Assembly: GCF_000264905.1 (NCBI RefSeq)
Contig: NW_006763143.1
Span: forward strand, 1,415,314 to 1,479,313
Source of the DNA: Stereum hirsutum FP-91666 SS1
Taxonomy: Eukaryota; Basidiomycota; Agaricomycetes; Russulales; Stereaceae
DNA: 64,000 bases
Direction of reading: 5' to 3'
In this document: positions 32,036 to 43,962 of the stretch, in pieces
Layout: each line of letters begins with the position of its first letter
Position numbering within the stretch: position 1 is the first letter of the stretch
Program-made: the position numbers and the translations under genes
The notes under the pieces: model-generated
The model's input: only the letters and a program-made list of their open reading frames with translations
The model's database searches: none
What the model was told of the DNA's origin: nothing

Positions 32036-33176
32036 TTAGTCTGGTATTAGATACTCTTGAGCCAACATAGGCGTAACGAGCCACGCCCGAGGCGCCCGAG
32101 CTGTCCAATAAATCACTCGGACGACGTCTTCTGCTGATCGTCAGTTGGTCGGTCGTCAACGATGTGTTGCGCTCGAGGATGTATCGCGCTTGAGCAGAGA
32201 ATCGGGCAGAAGCTGCTTAGAATCACTTCGGCGAAAGCAGAACAGCGATTGTCCAAGAGAGGGAAGATTCGGATGCTGCTCAGTAGACCGACCCGTCTCT
32301 CGATAGCTGTAGGTGCGAGAAGATGAGGAAGTTCGGACGAGGCAGGATCTGGCAGAATTCGGGGGATAACGGTGAAGTGGGATTTTGCGTTATGTATGCG
32401 GGACCTGCAAATGAATTGCTTGGGCTGGCGATGGGGAGCTTGAAAGTCAATGGCAGGAGGTCATGAACGTTCGAACATGAATTCTCCTTCTGCCGCATCG
32501 AGTAAGAGGAGGATGAGAGCCACGTGTGGCGAGAGCCGTCTCCTCCCGGGCTTTCCCGGGCCTCCCGTTCCTCATCCCGCGGGACTGCCGGCGTGGCCCC
32601 AGGCCCTTGTCGCCTCCATGCATACTCCCTCACCGAAAGGTTCACTACATTTTTCTCCGCGGCTGAGCAGCTCTTGTGTCACTGGTCTTCCCAGCAGAAG
32701 TCTCTCCGATCCGTAACAATATCGCTCGTGTTCATTGTTCGCAGAACGATGGACCTTGTGTCGGTCACTACAATGGATCTGAGGCGTCCATCCTCGATAT
32801 CTTCTCCATGTTGACCGTATAAGTTTTTTTTTGTTCTCTGACGATGTTCACTACGGCTCGGTATTCGAACGCTCATGCTCGGGTGCTTCAAGTTCTCTAC
32901 TTACTAGGAGTTCTACAACACGACTCGTGTGCAAATATTTCGGATCTGTTGTCTTCGGGAGAGGTGGATTAAGGTTCCGACGGGTATTCTACTTGCTGAC
33001 ATCAACGCCACCGTGAATTCGCCGTTGAACGAGGCTTCATGACCAAAACACGAGAGGTCTGTTACTCCGAGGAACAGGCAGCATATAAAGTCTCTCTCAG
33101 TGTGCGCTCCGACTCCTCAACACATTCGTTCCCCACCGACAACTTGCACCACAATGCTCACTTGTCTAAACTTACC
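32036..33176. other. Intergenic region, divergent promoters
   Basis: About 1.14 kb between the small minus-strand gene and the MDR oxidoreductase. The 32520-32600 part is strikingly GC-rich with CCCGGG/CCGCGGG-like words (CTCCCGGGCTTTCCCGGGCC). Short ORFs on both strands overlap this GC-rich block but have no recognisable motif. A TATA-like CATATAAAG lies at 33082-33090, 87 bp before the ATG of the next gene. Confidence 0.45.
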
Positions 33177-34605
33177 ATGCCTTACCCAGAGACTCAAAAC
33201 GCCCTCGTCTGCGCCGCAATCGGCGAGCCTTTCGAAATCAAGGAGCGTCCCGTACCCAAACCTGGGCCAGGCCAAGTCCTCGTGAAAATCGTCTCTGCAG
33301 CTCTAAATCCTGTGGACGAACTCATCCGTGTGAAAGGTATCCATGTGAAAGGGGCTCTCATGTCAACCTACCCCACGATTTGTGGGAGCGATGCAGCGGG
33401 GACTGTGGCCGCTCTGGGCGAAGGCGTCGACAACTTGAAGATCGGGGACCGAGTGTGAGTCATCTTTGCGTTCGATGTGTACAGTTGACGAAGGTTGACT
33501 TTTATAATCCTCGTACCAGCGTCTTTCAGAACTGGTTCGTCCCAGACCGCGGCACCTTCCAACAATATGCCCTTTCTGACGCCGGAACCACAGCCAAGGT
33601 CTGCAACATACCCAACTCATTCTCCTTGACTTACGTATCAAAAACTAATCACAGTTTCTAAGCACAGATCCCGGAGAACCTCTCCTTCGACGAAGCCGCC
33701 ACCGTTCCTATCGGGCTCGCCACCGCCGTCATGGGCTTCTACGGCGGCAAAGCCAGTGAAGAGCGCGGTGGTGCAGGCTTGCCTGTTCCCTGGGAAGAAA
33801 GCGGGAGGGACAGATTCCGGGACGAACCCATTTTCATCACGGGTGGCGCGAGCTCCGTAGGCCAATTTGGTTCGTTCATGAAATATTGTCCACTCCTTGT
33901 CCACGGAGATTCCGGCCCTGGTTCTGATTGTCTATCCTGCAGTGATTCAGATGGCTAAACTCTCCGGCTTCGGTCCTATCATAACCACCGCCTCCGCACA
34001 ACACACCGAATACTGCAAGTTCGCCGGCGCGACACACATAATCGACTATCACACAACTCCCTACAGCTCCATTCCCTCGGCCGTCGCATCGATCCTCTCC
34101 CCCTCCCCAACAGCGTCCAACCCGCTGAAATTCACATGGGACTGCATAGGCAACGAAGAAACCAACGCGTTGTGCTGGACGATGCTCGCGCCCTCCGGAA
34201 CCATGATCGTGGCGAGATGTGCGCCGGTTTATTGGCCGAATGTGGTGTTGCCAGCGCAGGCAACAGGCGACGGCCGCAAAGAGGGCAAGAAGGCGTATTT
34301 CTCGGCTGGGAACGTTAACCTTCCGATCAATAAGGTGCTCGGTGAAAACCTGTACGCGAACCTTGAGCAGATGCTGCGGGATGGGAGAGTCAAGGTTTGT
34401 TTTTTGTTCTGTGCTTTCGTCGTCTAGAAGAGATCGGAAGGCTGAGACTTACAGGTTCCGCTTACTTTTTCCTCTTCATGTGCAGCCGAACCACCTTGAA
34501 GTTCTGCCCGGAGGGTTAGTGGCTATTGCGGATGGATTGACTAGAATCGTCAGTGGGAAGGCTGCCGGAGTGAAGCTCATCGTACATCCTCAGGAGACTG
34601 CCTAA
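33177..34605 (+). CDS. Zinc-less MDR oxidoreductase (quinone oxidoreductase/enoyl reductase-like)
   Basis: NAD(P)H-dependent oxidoreductase of the medium-chain superfamily. The five exons are 33177-33454, 33520-33598, 33668-33869, 33943-34394 and 34486-34605, encoding 376 aa. The GroES-like N-terminus has EIKERPVPKPGPGQVLVKI and SAALNPVDE, followed by ICGSDAAGTVAALGEGV. The catalytic-zinc Cys/His set of true alcohol dehydrogenases is not seen. The Rossmann segment reads FITGGASSVGQFVIQMAKLS, a variant of the GGxSxVG nucleotide-binding loop. It ends with the typical DGLTRIVSGKAAGVKLIVHP. The closest described group is the fungal trans-enoyl-reductase/ToxD-like family, which includes stand-alone detoxification enzymes and partners of polyketide synthases. 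No biosynthetic cluster is next to it, so a stress or detoxification role is likelier. The substrate is unknown. Confidence 0.88.
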
Positions 34606-35095
34606 CTTAGATCTTCCTGTACTAATTGATCTATACCTTACGCCTTGCGTCTTCCAATCCGATGTTTCATTCTTTTGTCTGTGGAGGTCGTTGCTGACTT
34701 CAACTACTCGGAGTAAAAGATATACCCGATGATGAAGGTGAACAGTTGGCTAGCCCTCTCGTTCTTACCCACGAGACAGGCGTCGACTTTTCGTAGTGCA
34801 GTCGACGTAAACGCTAATGAGACGTCACTACTAGTATAGGCTGGTGACAGGTAGCCCGGAGGCAACAAATCCCACATTTCCGAATAGACTGGCATTCCGA
34901 CTGTCGCGGAGCTTATCCTTCGCAAGGGATTGAGGGTGAATCATGACATCCATTATATAATAGTACAACGCCACAAATGATAATGCTAGAGAGGCGTGGC
35001 CAGAGAGCATACTGTACAGGCAAGTTCTAAAGGTTCCTTGGGGTGCTTGTTGGAGCATGTGGCGTGGAGGTGAATTATCCAGCCGTGTCAACGAC

Positions 35096-37230
35096 CTAAT
35101 TGAGAGAGGTGAGAGAGGCGTCATTGATCCATCTCGATATGAGGTCCTAAGACAAAAAAAAAGTGAGTTAGTTCCTGGATGTATTCGGACGTAGCAAAGA
35201 GGAGCGCACCAAAGCCGCCTCGGGCTGATCGAAGGGGACCATGTGTCTAAGAAACGAAGAGCAATCAGCATTTTTACCACGAGAACGCGAGGGCCATATA
35301 TTACATACCCTGCCTCGAAGACTTCAACGAAAGTCACGTTGCCAGCACCAAACTCTCCACCACCAGCGCTACGAACCTGACCAGACACACGACCAGTCTC
35401 CGTTGTTACCCACTTGGTGGCCTCGGACGCAGCAAACTCAGAGTGGAAGTCGTGCTCGAGGGCGGACATCCATGCCTCGTTACCCTTCGAGAAAAGACCA
35501 AGATCAGACAAGGAACACACGCGATCGGCAGAACGCACATACCATGTAGTTGCACATCGCATCTGGAAGGGAGTGGTCAGTAAGCGATGTCCGCACGAAC
35601 AGTTAGGAGGCTTTGTAAACACCCACCGGCGTTACCAGCGTAGACGAGCAAACGGACACCATCGTTGATCAGTTCAGGGAGAAGCGCCGCGCTGTTGTGC
35701 ATGCCGTCGCCTTGATACATGAAGTTCTGATTGACTCTGTCCATTGCAACGTCAATCAACCCGGAACATACGACAAACATAGAACGCAGGACGATTAGAG
35801 ACGACGTACTCCATGTTGCAAGACTCGAAGGTTCTATCCGGGTTGACGCCGAGAGCGGCCTTGTTCTTCGGGTCGTTCATCCAGGTCTCAACCCAGCCCA
35901 TCTCGCGGTAACAGAGGTTGCCATCCTTCGCGCGGTCGCACTTCCTCCGGAGATCGTACAAGTTCAAACCCGTGTCTGAGAGCCGGTCTCATCAATAACT
36001 GTCATAAACATCCAGTAAAACGATGGCAGCGTACTCTGGAGGGGACCGAACATCTGACTCCAACAATATAGAGCGGCCGGCACACAGGAGAACCTCGAGT
36101 TGAAGTCATAGCAAGACTTGATCAAGCGCTGGCAGGTTGGGACCTTTGTCCTCAACGCACTGCATTCAGGACCATCAGGGTCATACGGAGCGTACGGCCC
36201 ATTGCAAGCAAAGTCCGGAACGGAAGCGAATTGGAGGTATGGGTCCGTCAAGCCGTTAGCTAGAATGATGGACGCGAGATTGATCTTCAACAAGCCCGGG
36301 GTAGGTGCAAGGGCAACTTCCTTGTTATTCTTATGGATGATGGACGCGATATTAGGCGCATACGTGCCACCGTAACTCTCGGCAGCGAGATGGAAAGGCT
36401 TATCGGCATACTTGGGGTAGCGAGCGAGGAAAAGTTCGAGGAAGGCGTAAACGTCCTGCCCGGCAACAGGACTTGTGTTGACGGTGGAGCCGTCCGAGGA
36501 GTAGGAGTAACCGACGTTGACGGGTTGGTCCAAGAAGATGATGTTAGCATTCTTGTTCCAACTGTGCGGGTTATGAGTCGTGTTGAGACCGTCGTTGGCG
36601 ATACTGCATGGGCCAAGCTCGAAGAGGAGTCCAGTGGAAGAAGAGCACCCCGGACCCCCGTTGAGCCATAGAATTAACGGGTCATCTTTGGGCGATCCAC
36701 GGGATTCAAAGAACCTAGCCCAATCCCCGAGAAGGCGTGAGACGAGGAAAGATCGAATGATAAAGGAGTCGCAGACTCACCAGAAGAACAAGTGCTTTCC
36801 GTCAGTGATATCGAGGTATCCCGAGTATTGCTGGACCGAGGAATCACAAAGGGTAGGTTCTGTCACTCGCAGAGAATGCTCTGCGAACGCAGGATGCCTG
36901 ATAAGCTCGTCTACGACAAACATGTTGTCAGTAACAGCCAGTTCGAAGGCGACGACAGCATTCCAAGAGCTTACAAGTCAACCCATTCTGCCTGATGTTC
37001 TCCCGTCCAAAAGCGTCTAGCCACTTCTCGACATTCTCACTTTCGGCGAAGAGGGCCTTCTCGAGGTCTTGAACAACATGATTGACGCCCTTCGCTATCG
37101 TGCCGAGAAGACCACCATAAGCAGCGTCTGTGTATGCTGAAATGTCCCCGAGAACGGCTTGAAGTTCGCTTGCCGGCTTTGCAAGTACGAGCGAAGCAGT
37201 TATGAGAGGGAGTAACAGAGTGGGTCGCAT
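35096..37230 (-). CDS. Serine carboxypeptidase (S10 family, carboxypeptidase Y-like)
   Basis: Vacuolar or secreted protease that removes C-terminal residues at acidic pH. A signal peptide (MRPTLLLPLITASLVLAKPA) and a propeptide-like helical region precede the mature part, which begins near VTEPTLCDSSVQQYSGYLD. Family signatures are LWLNGGPGCSSSTGL (oxyanion hole), FLDQPVNVGYSYS, the nucleophile Ser in AAESYGGTYAP, the Asp region LLVYAGNAG, and GHMVPFDQPEAALDLISRWI with the catalytic His. Cysteines expected for disulfides are present (FACNGPY, YDFNSRFSC). Introns fall after NGLT, after KHLFFW and in several later places; the last short exon, from about 35145, writes the LISRWIND end and the stop at 35096. 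All catalytic residues appear intact. It is divergent from the NLR gene, with 310 bp between their starts. Confidence 0.93.
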
Positions 37231-37540
37231 CGTTGTTGATTGTTGTTCAGAACACAAAGGCAGCAACGCGTATCTTCCAGGTGAACTCCACGAGGGCGTC
37301 GCGCTGTGTCGCGTCGTCATCCATACGGAACAGGCGCGGTCCGGGAACTTGACTCCGCGATCTCGGCAAGACCTCACGCCACATCCGTGGACCTTCCCTC
37401 ATCTCTTCAATTCTCATGCTTTTTACATGCATATAGGCCTCGGGTTCGGGGCTTCTCATGTACTCTTCAGCGCTCATCGATATCGAACTTTTACCTCCTT
37501 CAGCAGTTTTTCAAAACGAACTTGAATATACTTCACAACA

Positions 37541-40500
37541 ATGTAAGCGCGAATTGTTGGCAGACACCTCTGCCGGATGCGCGTACAAAAGTATGGCTCA
37601 CTACTGATTTTCTGATCTGTTCTTGTCGCTTGTTACTTGCCACGTAGGTCTGTCGTCTACCTGAAAGGTACGGCAGGCTATCTCCCCCCTACTTGGTTCT
37701 GAGATGCTGAACGGCACTCGTTCTGTTTTGGCAGCGGTGACCATAACCCTGGCCCAGCCGTACCCGTATGAGCTTGTCTTACAGGTGCGGCTTGATGGAA
37801 AAAAGTGGCAGGAGGCGAGAATTTCCAAGAAGCAGATAATCTTTGAGTCTAAATTGAAAAACATCATGTGCGTAACACTAGTACTGACGATGTATACTGT
37901 ATACTGACGTTTGGCATCTCAGCCCCCTCCGACCAGAGTCGAAAGTACACATCTCGTGTCGACCTCGGTTCAAGTTGCCTGGCATCAAGATAAACACAAA
38001 CATCTCGTACGAAGATGCCCGAAAACTTGTCTCCGAGTCTAACGGTTCCATAGGTGAGCGCCGCCCTCTATCGGCTGAAACGGCAATATTTACCATATAT
38101 TATCGTGGTATAAAGAGCACAAACTTGCCGTGGAACCAAGAGTGACAGTCCACTTCCAGCCGGTACGTTAAGTGGCAATTGTTTCCATTTTTCTGCACTG
38201 ATCCGCAACTGTCGCAGAGCCCTGATGATATCGCGATGTTGGATTCCGCCGCTGAGGCAGCTGGCCAGCTCAAAAGCGTCCTGAACCACCTTGGCAAAGT
38301 CACTCAAGGTCTTGATGTGCTTTTAAGCCTTGGAGAGGCCGCGAGTGAGGTGCGTCATATCATCTTCAGCGGGCGATTAGACATAATGCGTGCTAATACT
38401 CAAATGTCTTAGCTGCACCCCATTGCAAAGGTGATCGTGGGCGCTGTCAAGTTTATCTATGATGTAAGTTCGTCTATGCTGCCTTCTGAGCGAGGACGAA
38501 TATTGAATTCAACCCTGTTGATCAGCGCCTCCAAGAGCAGGATAAAATCAATACCATGGTCGTGGACCTCGTCGGCCGGATGACCAGTACTCTCACTTAC
38601 GTCCAAGTCGTCAACCAGTACGCACATCTCAACGAACTTACAGCTCGGCTCAAGCAAGTTCATCCACTTGTCGACGAAATACGAGTATTTGTAGTCCAAT
38701 ACGCGGCGGCGCCCGGCCTCACAGGTGCGAATGCTGATGAAGTCTGTCCGAAGTGCATACACTTATCATCGAGGATTGATTCTAGGCGTTTTATTGGGAA
38801 AAGCGAAAGAAACTGTCGGCCAACTCACTGACAAACTTGCCCAGTTCGACCAGGCCTTCAATATTGGTGTCTTGGTGCAGACAGGCAGCGATATCGCGAG
38901 ACTGACAGCAGATATGGCGCAATTGTGTAAGGATTATATTCCAATCAATTGTTCTTGGGTCCTTTCTAATATCCCGGCTCGTAGTTTACAGGACGCAAGC
39001 TGCAGCTAGTCTCGCAAGGGCTCTCGATGCTCTGAAACCTCAAGGTTTGAAGCCTCTTGAACGCGAGCGCTGCTTTCCTGATACTCGCGTCGACATTACT
39101 GATCGCATTGAATCCTGGCTGCGAGATGACAGCAAGCCGAATATCCTATGGCTGCACGGTGTTCCTGGCGTCGGAAAATCCACCATTGCCGCGAGCGTAG
39201 CGGACACTCTTCGACAGCGTGGACAGCTCATGTCGAATTTTTCATTCGTCCGTAACGAAACCTCTCAGAGGAATCCAACCGCTCTCTGGCGCACAGTTGC
39301 CTTTGATCTCAGTCAGCGATATCGTGCACTACAGCCCACCATAGTCAAGGAACTTCAGGATGGGCTAATCGATCTTAATGACACGACTGCTCGCGATGTG
39401 CTGAAACAGTTGGTGTTGAAGCCCATCACAGAGTCTCCTGAAGTCAGCAAAAGCTCATTATCTGTTGTCATCATTGATGCGCTTGACGAATCAGGCGGAC
39501 TTGAAGGGTCACGATCCCGAAATCGTGCAATTGCGCTGCGTACCATCGAACTTTGGTCTAACCTCCCCCAACAATTCAAACTCATCGTCACTAGCAGACC
39601 CGAGCATGATATTCAACGTGTACTTATGCCAATCAGTACAGCCATCGAGCTCAGTGTAGGTGCTCAAGTCACAGAGCAGTCTTCGGCAGATGTACGCAAG
39701 TACATCGAATCACGTTTCGCAGAGATCGCACTCCCACACAAGTCCGTGTTGGAATCCTCTTGGCCAGGAGGAGATGTATGTACAGAGCTCACTAACCGTG
39801 CTGCTGGTGTATTTATCTGGGCGAAAACGGCTCTTGACTTTGTTGGCTATGGACAACCACGCAAGGCTCTAGAACGGCTCCTCATGAAGGGTATAACCCG
39901 TGGTGGCGTCTACGAGCTATACGAGTTAGTTTTACGGATGGCGCTTGACCCTGGCGACGACGATATTCTTGAATCCTTTCGCATTATCACTGGGGCCCTG
40001 ATCTATATGAAGGCCTCTCTTCGACGTGATGATCTTGTTGCATTCCTCGGTGTGGATGCTTTGACCTTTAGTCATGTCTGCATACATCTCAAATCAGTAA
40101 TGGATTATGACTCGAATGATATACTCCGATTCACCCACCAATCATTCCCCGATTTTTTGTTAAATGCAGACGCATGTCCTCCCCAATTTATGCCCACTGG
40201 CGCAGTTCATCAACGACACCTTGTCCTTCGTTGTTTGACCATGATGAACGAAGGTCTGCACTTTAATCTGTGCCAGCTGAATACCTCCCACTGTCGCAAC
40301 GTTGATAATCCTACGTTACCAGACTCGATTGCAGCTCATATCCCTCCAATGCTTTCCTATGCATGCCGTTTTTGGGCCGATCATCTGCAATGCATTGGCA
40401 TAGATAACTCCGTCGTAACCGCTCTCAGAGAACTCATGTTCGAGCGCCTCTTATTCTTGATTGAGGCACTCAGTCTACTCCAAGATATTAGGGCAGGTGC

Positions 40501-42964
40501 AGACGCGATGTCGATTCTGGCGCAATGGGCTAAGGTAAGTTTTTCTTTTCAATGGCTCCTTGAATGCTCCGATTCTGCATGACTGATTCTTGCGCTGCAG
40601 GAGCTTCCTGATAGCGGCATCCACAGACTTGCAATGGACACCATTCGTTTCATTGCGCAGTTCTCATACCCGATCTCCGAAAGTACCCCACATCTTTACG
40701 TCTCTGCACTTCCGTTTGCCCCGGTACAGTCTGAGCTGTCACGACACTACTTGAAACGATGGCCGAGTGTTCTGACCGTTGATATCGGAAAGCATGAGAA
40801 TTGGCCAAACCTGGTCATGACCATAGAACAACAAGAGAGTAGTGTTACTACCTCAGTTATCTTTTCACCCAATGGAAACCTCGTCGCTTTTGGTTCCCAT
40901 GACGGGACCATTCATGTTGCAGATTCCCAAACAGGTACTGTCGTCTCAGGTCCTTTTGAAGACCACTCAGAAATCATGTCGATTGCTTTCTCTCCTGACG
41001 GGCAACACATTGTTTCGGGTACTAGTGGTGGTACAGTATGTGTATGGGACGTCCAAACAGGTATCATCACACTTGGCCCGCTAGCTATTCAGGAAAAGGT
41101 GACATGTGTTGCTTTCTCTCCAAACGGAAAATGCATTGCCTTCAGTACTGAAAAAAGCATTTCTATGATTGCCTGTAACCCAGGAACGGGTGAATTGATA
41201 TGGACGTCACACGAGGGGCAGTCTTGTTTGGCTTTTTCAAGGAATGGGAAGCAGATTGTATCGGCACACAAACACGCCTCATCCTGTTATGGTATCTGCA
41301 TCTGGGATGTAGAAACAGGACAAATTATATTAGAGCCTCTCTTTAGAGGGTACGAGTGGGATGAGAGTTCTGCCATATCAGTCTCGTTCACACCCGACGG
41401 TCACTTTGTTTTCTCAGCATCTAAGGTCGGGGGGGTAAGACGATGGAACTTAAAGACCGGGTGCCTTGATATGGTGCGTTGGCCATTCAAGACCATGGCC
41501 CAATTAGATGTTTCATCTGATGGCACTTTGTTTGCTGTAATCACTTACGACGGAGACATCGTGATCAGGAATACTCTGACTGGATCTGTCGTTTCTGGGC
41601 CATGGCGCGGCCACCGTTGGCGTTGGTCAGGAAATTCTCTGATGTTTTCTCCGGATGGAACACGTCTTGTTACGTGTAGTGTGGATGCAACAGTCAGAGT
41701 ATGGGATGTACATACAGATCCAACGACGTCGAGTCTACCGCACCAATTAGAGCCAGTACGTGCCTTGGCCTTCCCGGAGAAGAACAAGGTAGTAAGCATC
41801 TTTGGCAAAAGCATTGTTACTTTAGATGTGTCCACAGGCCATGTCCTGTCTAAGCCACTGATTAGCTATCCGGACGAAGGTAAACAAGAAATGCCCCCTG
41901 CGACAATATCTAACACTGGGAAACACCTTGCGGTGGCTGGAAAGTATGGTGTTCACATCTGGAATGTGGACACCGGTGCCCTTCTGCATGGAGACCTCGG
42001 CGACGAAGACCGCACAAATCGTGCGGATATCTACTCATTAGTCTTTTCTTCCAATGACAGCAATGTCATTTGTGGTGATGCCAGTGGACAGATTGCCATC
42101 TACCGCATATCTGATGGTGATCTGCTTCGGCTAATTCCAGGCGCTCATGAATCCCAAGTTTCGGGACTAGCTTCGACGCCAGACGGGAAGCAAATCGCAT
42201 CATGTTCGTATGATACGACTCTCCGCATCTGGGATATAGATTCTGGTAGCTCTGTAGTTGCACAAAAGGTAGCCAGCTATTCGCATATGATATGTATAGC
42301 GCTGGCGTCAGATGGGGGGTGCGCAGTAGCAGGCTCACTAAGATGCGAAACTATTGCTGTGTGGGATGTGCGGACCGGGGTTTTAGCGAAGGCGGGATTT
42401 GACTGGTTTGACGACGATGATATAGAAGCTGTAGCATTTTCACCTAACGATAAGTACGTGGCCGCTTCCTTAAGTCAGAACGTCGATATTTGGGACGTCA
42501 AGACTCGTGCAGTCATACATGGCCCTCTCGTAGGTCACAGAAGCCGGATTTTATGCGTTAAATTTTCGCCAGATGGTAAATACCTAGTATCGGGCGCCTT
42601 CAACGGCTCAATGCGGGTCTGGGACGTGTCCAGCCTGCTCGACGAACCTAGAGACAACCTGGAACCGAATCCATCACTCCCTCATACCGGTGGGTTATCT
42701 TAGCGTTTCTTCGTTCTATTTTAAATATTTTCACTGACGACTGTTTCTTTGGAAGGGAAATCAGGATTCACGACATTGAGCGACGACGGATGGGCTTCGA
42801 ATGCATCAGGAGAATTGCTGTTCTGGGTGCCGCCTATGCATAGAGACAATCTCTGGAGGCCAACCAACGTCGCAGTCGTGGGAGATGGTGCAACCAGGAT
42901 TAATTTTGACAATTTCGTGCATGGAGAAGATTGGGCGAGATGCTACGACAGCGGCGCTGCTTGA
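37541..42964 (+). CDS. NOD-like receptor: C2-like + helical domain + NACHT + WD40 repeats
   Basis: STAND-class signal-transducing NTPase of 1,564 aa. The twelve coding exons are 37541-37542, 37648-37667, 37735-37867, 37923-38053, 38116-38162, 38218-38349, 38413-38463, 38526-38724, 38786-38924, 38992-40534, 40601-42689 and 42756-42964. Residues 1-105 are strand-rich and C2-like (YELVLQVRLDGKKWQEA). About 110-300 is a helical region. NACHT follows, with Walker A GVPGVGKST near 340 and Walker B SVVIIDALDES near 440. From about 860 there are some 13 WD40 repeats (VCVWDVQTG, LRIWDIDSG, MRVWDVSSL) and a divergent last blade ending FVHGEDWARCYDSG. Such proteins are known from fungal nonself-recognition and programmed cell death. 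The frame is open throughout, so the gene looks functional. The start codon is split AT/G by a 105-nt intron. A fallback ATG at 37704 would change only the first residues. Confidence 0.9.
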
Positions 42965-43962
42965 CACGAGTGATAATTCTTGCTTCGAATTACTGTATTG
43001 CTAAGATTTTTTCTTCCCTGTGCTCTCTCCACTTCGATGTGCCACAGTCGCCAGATTTCCGTACGTTCCTACTTACGCCACACGCCTGACGTCTTACAGT
43101 GTGGCCCCCATTATGATCGTTTACTCACGCAGTCCTCGGATTTTCACAAGACTTTGACGGTATTCGAAAGGATCCTTTCGGACCCAGTCAAATGAATAAA
43201 GCCCAAAGGCATAAACACATGTCATATTTGACGACAACACGACCTAATACGATGGAAAACACAGGTAATACAGCAACACTACATGAGCGTGCACCACGAA
43301 ACGACAGGAGTAGGTAGCGATGCACAGCAGAAACAATGGAAACAGCGGTGAACGGTGTGAGGAAGGATGGCAGTTAATATTTATATGGGCATATGAGGAT
43401 TGGGACAAATGACTAAGAATCGTCGAGATTGGCATGGTAAAAAATCAAGGAGAAGGAGCATGGCGCGGAAATTGGAAAGGAGAAGATGGTTGAGCGGGTT
43501 ATGGTAAGTTGAGCCCAGGAATTATAGATGCAAGCGATGTAAGCGAGTGATTCTAGGCGTCTGCATGGATGAGACAGATGTTGCAAGGGAAAGGCGAAGA
43601 CTAAAGTGCGCAAGATACAGATGACGGTGGGGAACAGAACACGAGATGTGCAATCGATCCTGGAGTCGAAGGATTTAGGAGTCCCAGAGCTCTCTCTGAG
43701 ATATGCGAAAGAAATTCAAGAGATCGTGAATGCTTGGACTTCCAGAACGGGAATTGTTGGTATAAGACGCCGGAACGGTATTGTGATTGGTTGATAAAAA
43801 TACTTTGATGCTTGAGCTCCGAGATTGGCAGCGACACGTTGGATTTGACTGTAAGGAGAGAAAACATTGATGCTTTCGACGAGAAAGGTTGGAGAATATG
43901 CTATGCAAACGGCGAAGGCGACAAGACATTGTGCAAATAATTCGTGCGAGTAGTCGAAGCAT
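42965..43962. other. Intergenic region between convergent NLR and Pumilio genes
   Basis: About 1 kb between two convergent genes. I see no supported gene; short ORFs on both strands lack motifs. It should hold both 3' UTRs. Confidence 0.5.

Noticed and set aside
33177..37230. A secondary-metabolite cluster around the MDR oxidoreductase
   Set aside because: No polyketide or peptide synthase, terpene cyclase, P450 or dedicated transporter lies nearby; the neighbours are a carboxypeptidase and an NLR.
37704..37907. ATG at 37704 as the NLR start
   Set aside because: It is possible but would replace a short exon and a consensus intron by 11 unconserved codons. I keep it only as the alternative start.
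42749..42964. Separate small ORF after the NLR gene
   Set aside because: Its sequence is the usual last WD40 blade and joins the NLR exon in phase through a 66-nt intron, so it is the final exon.
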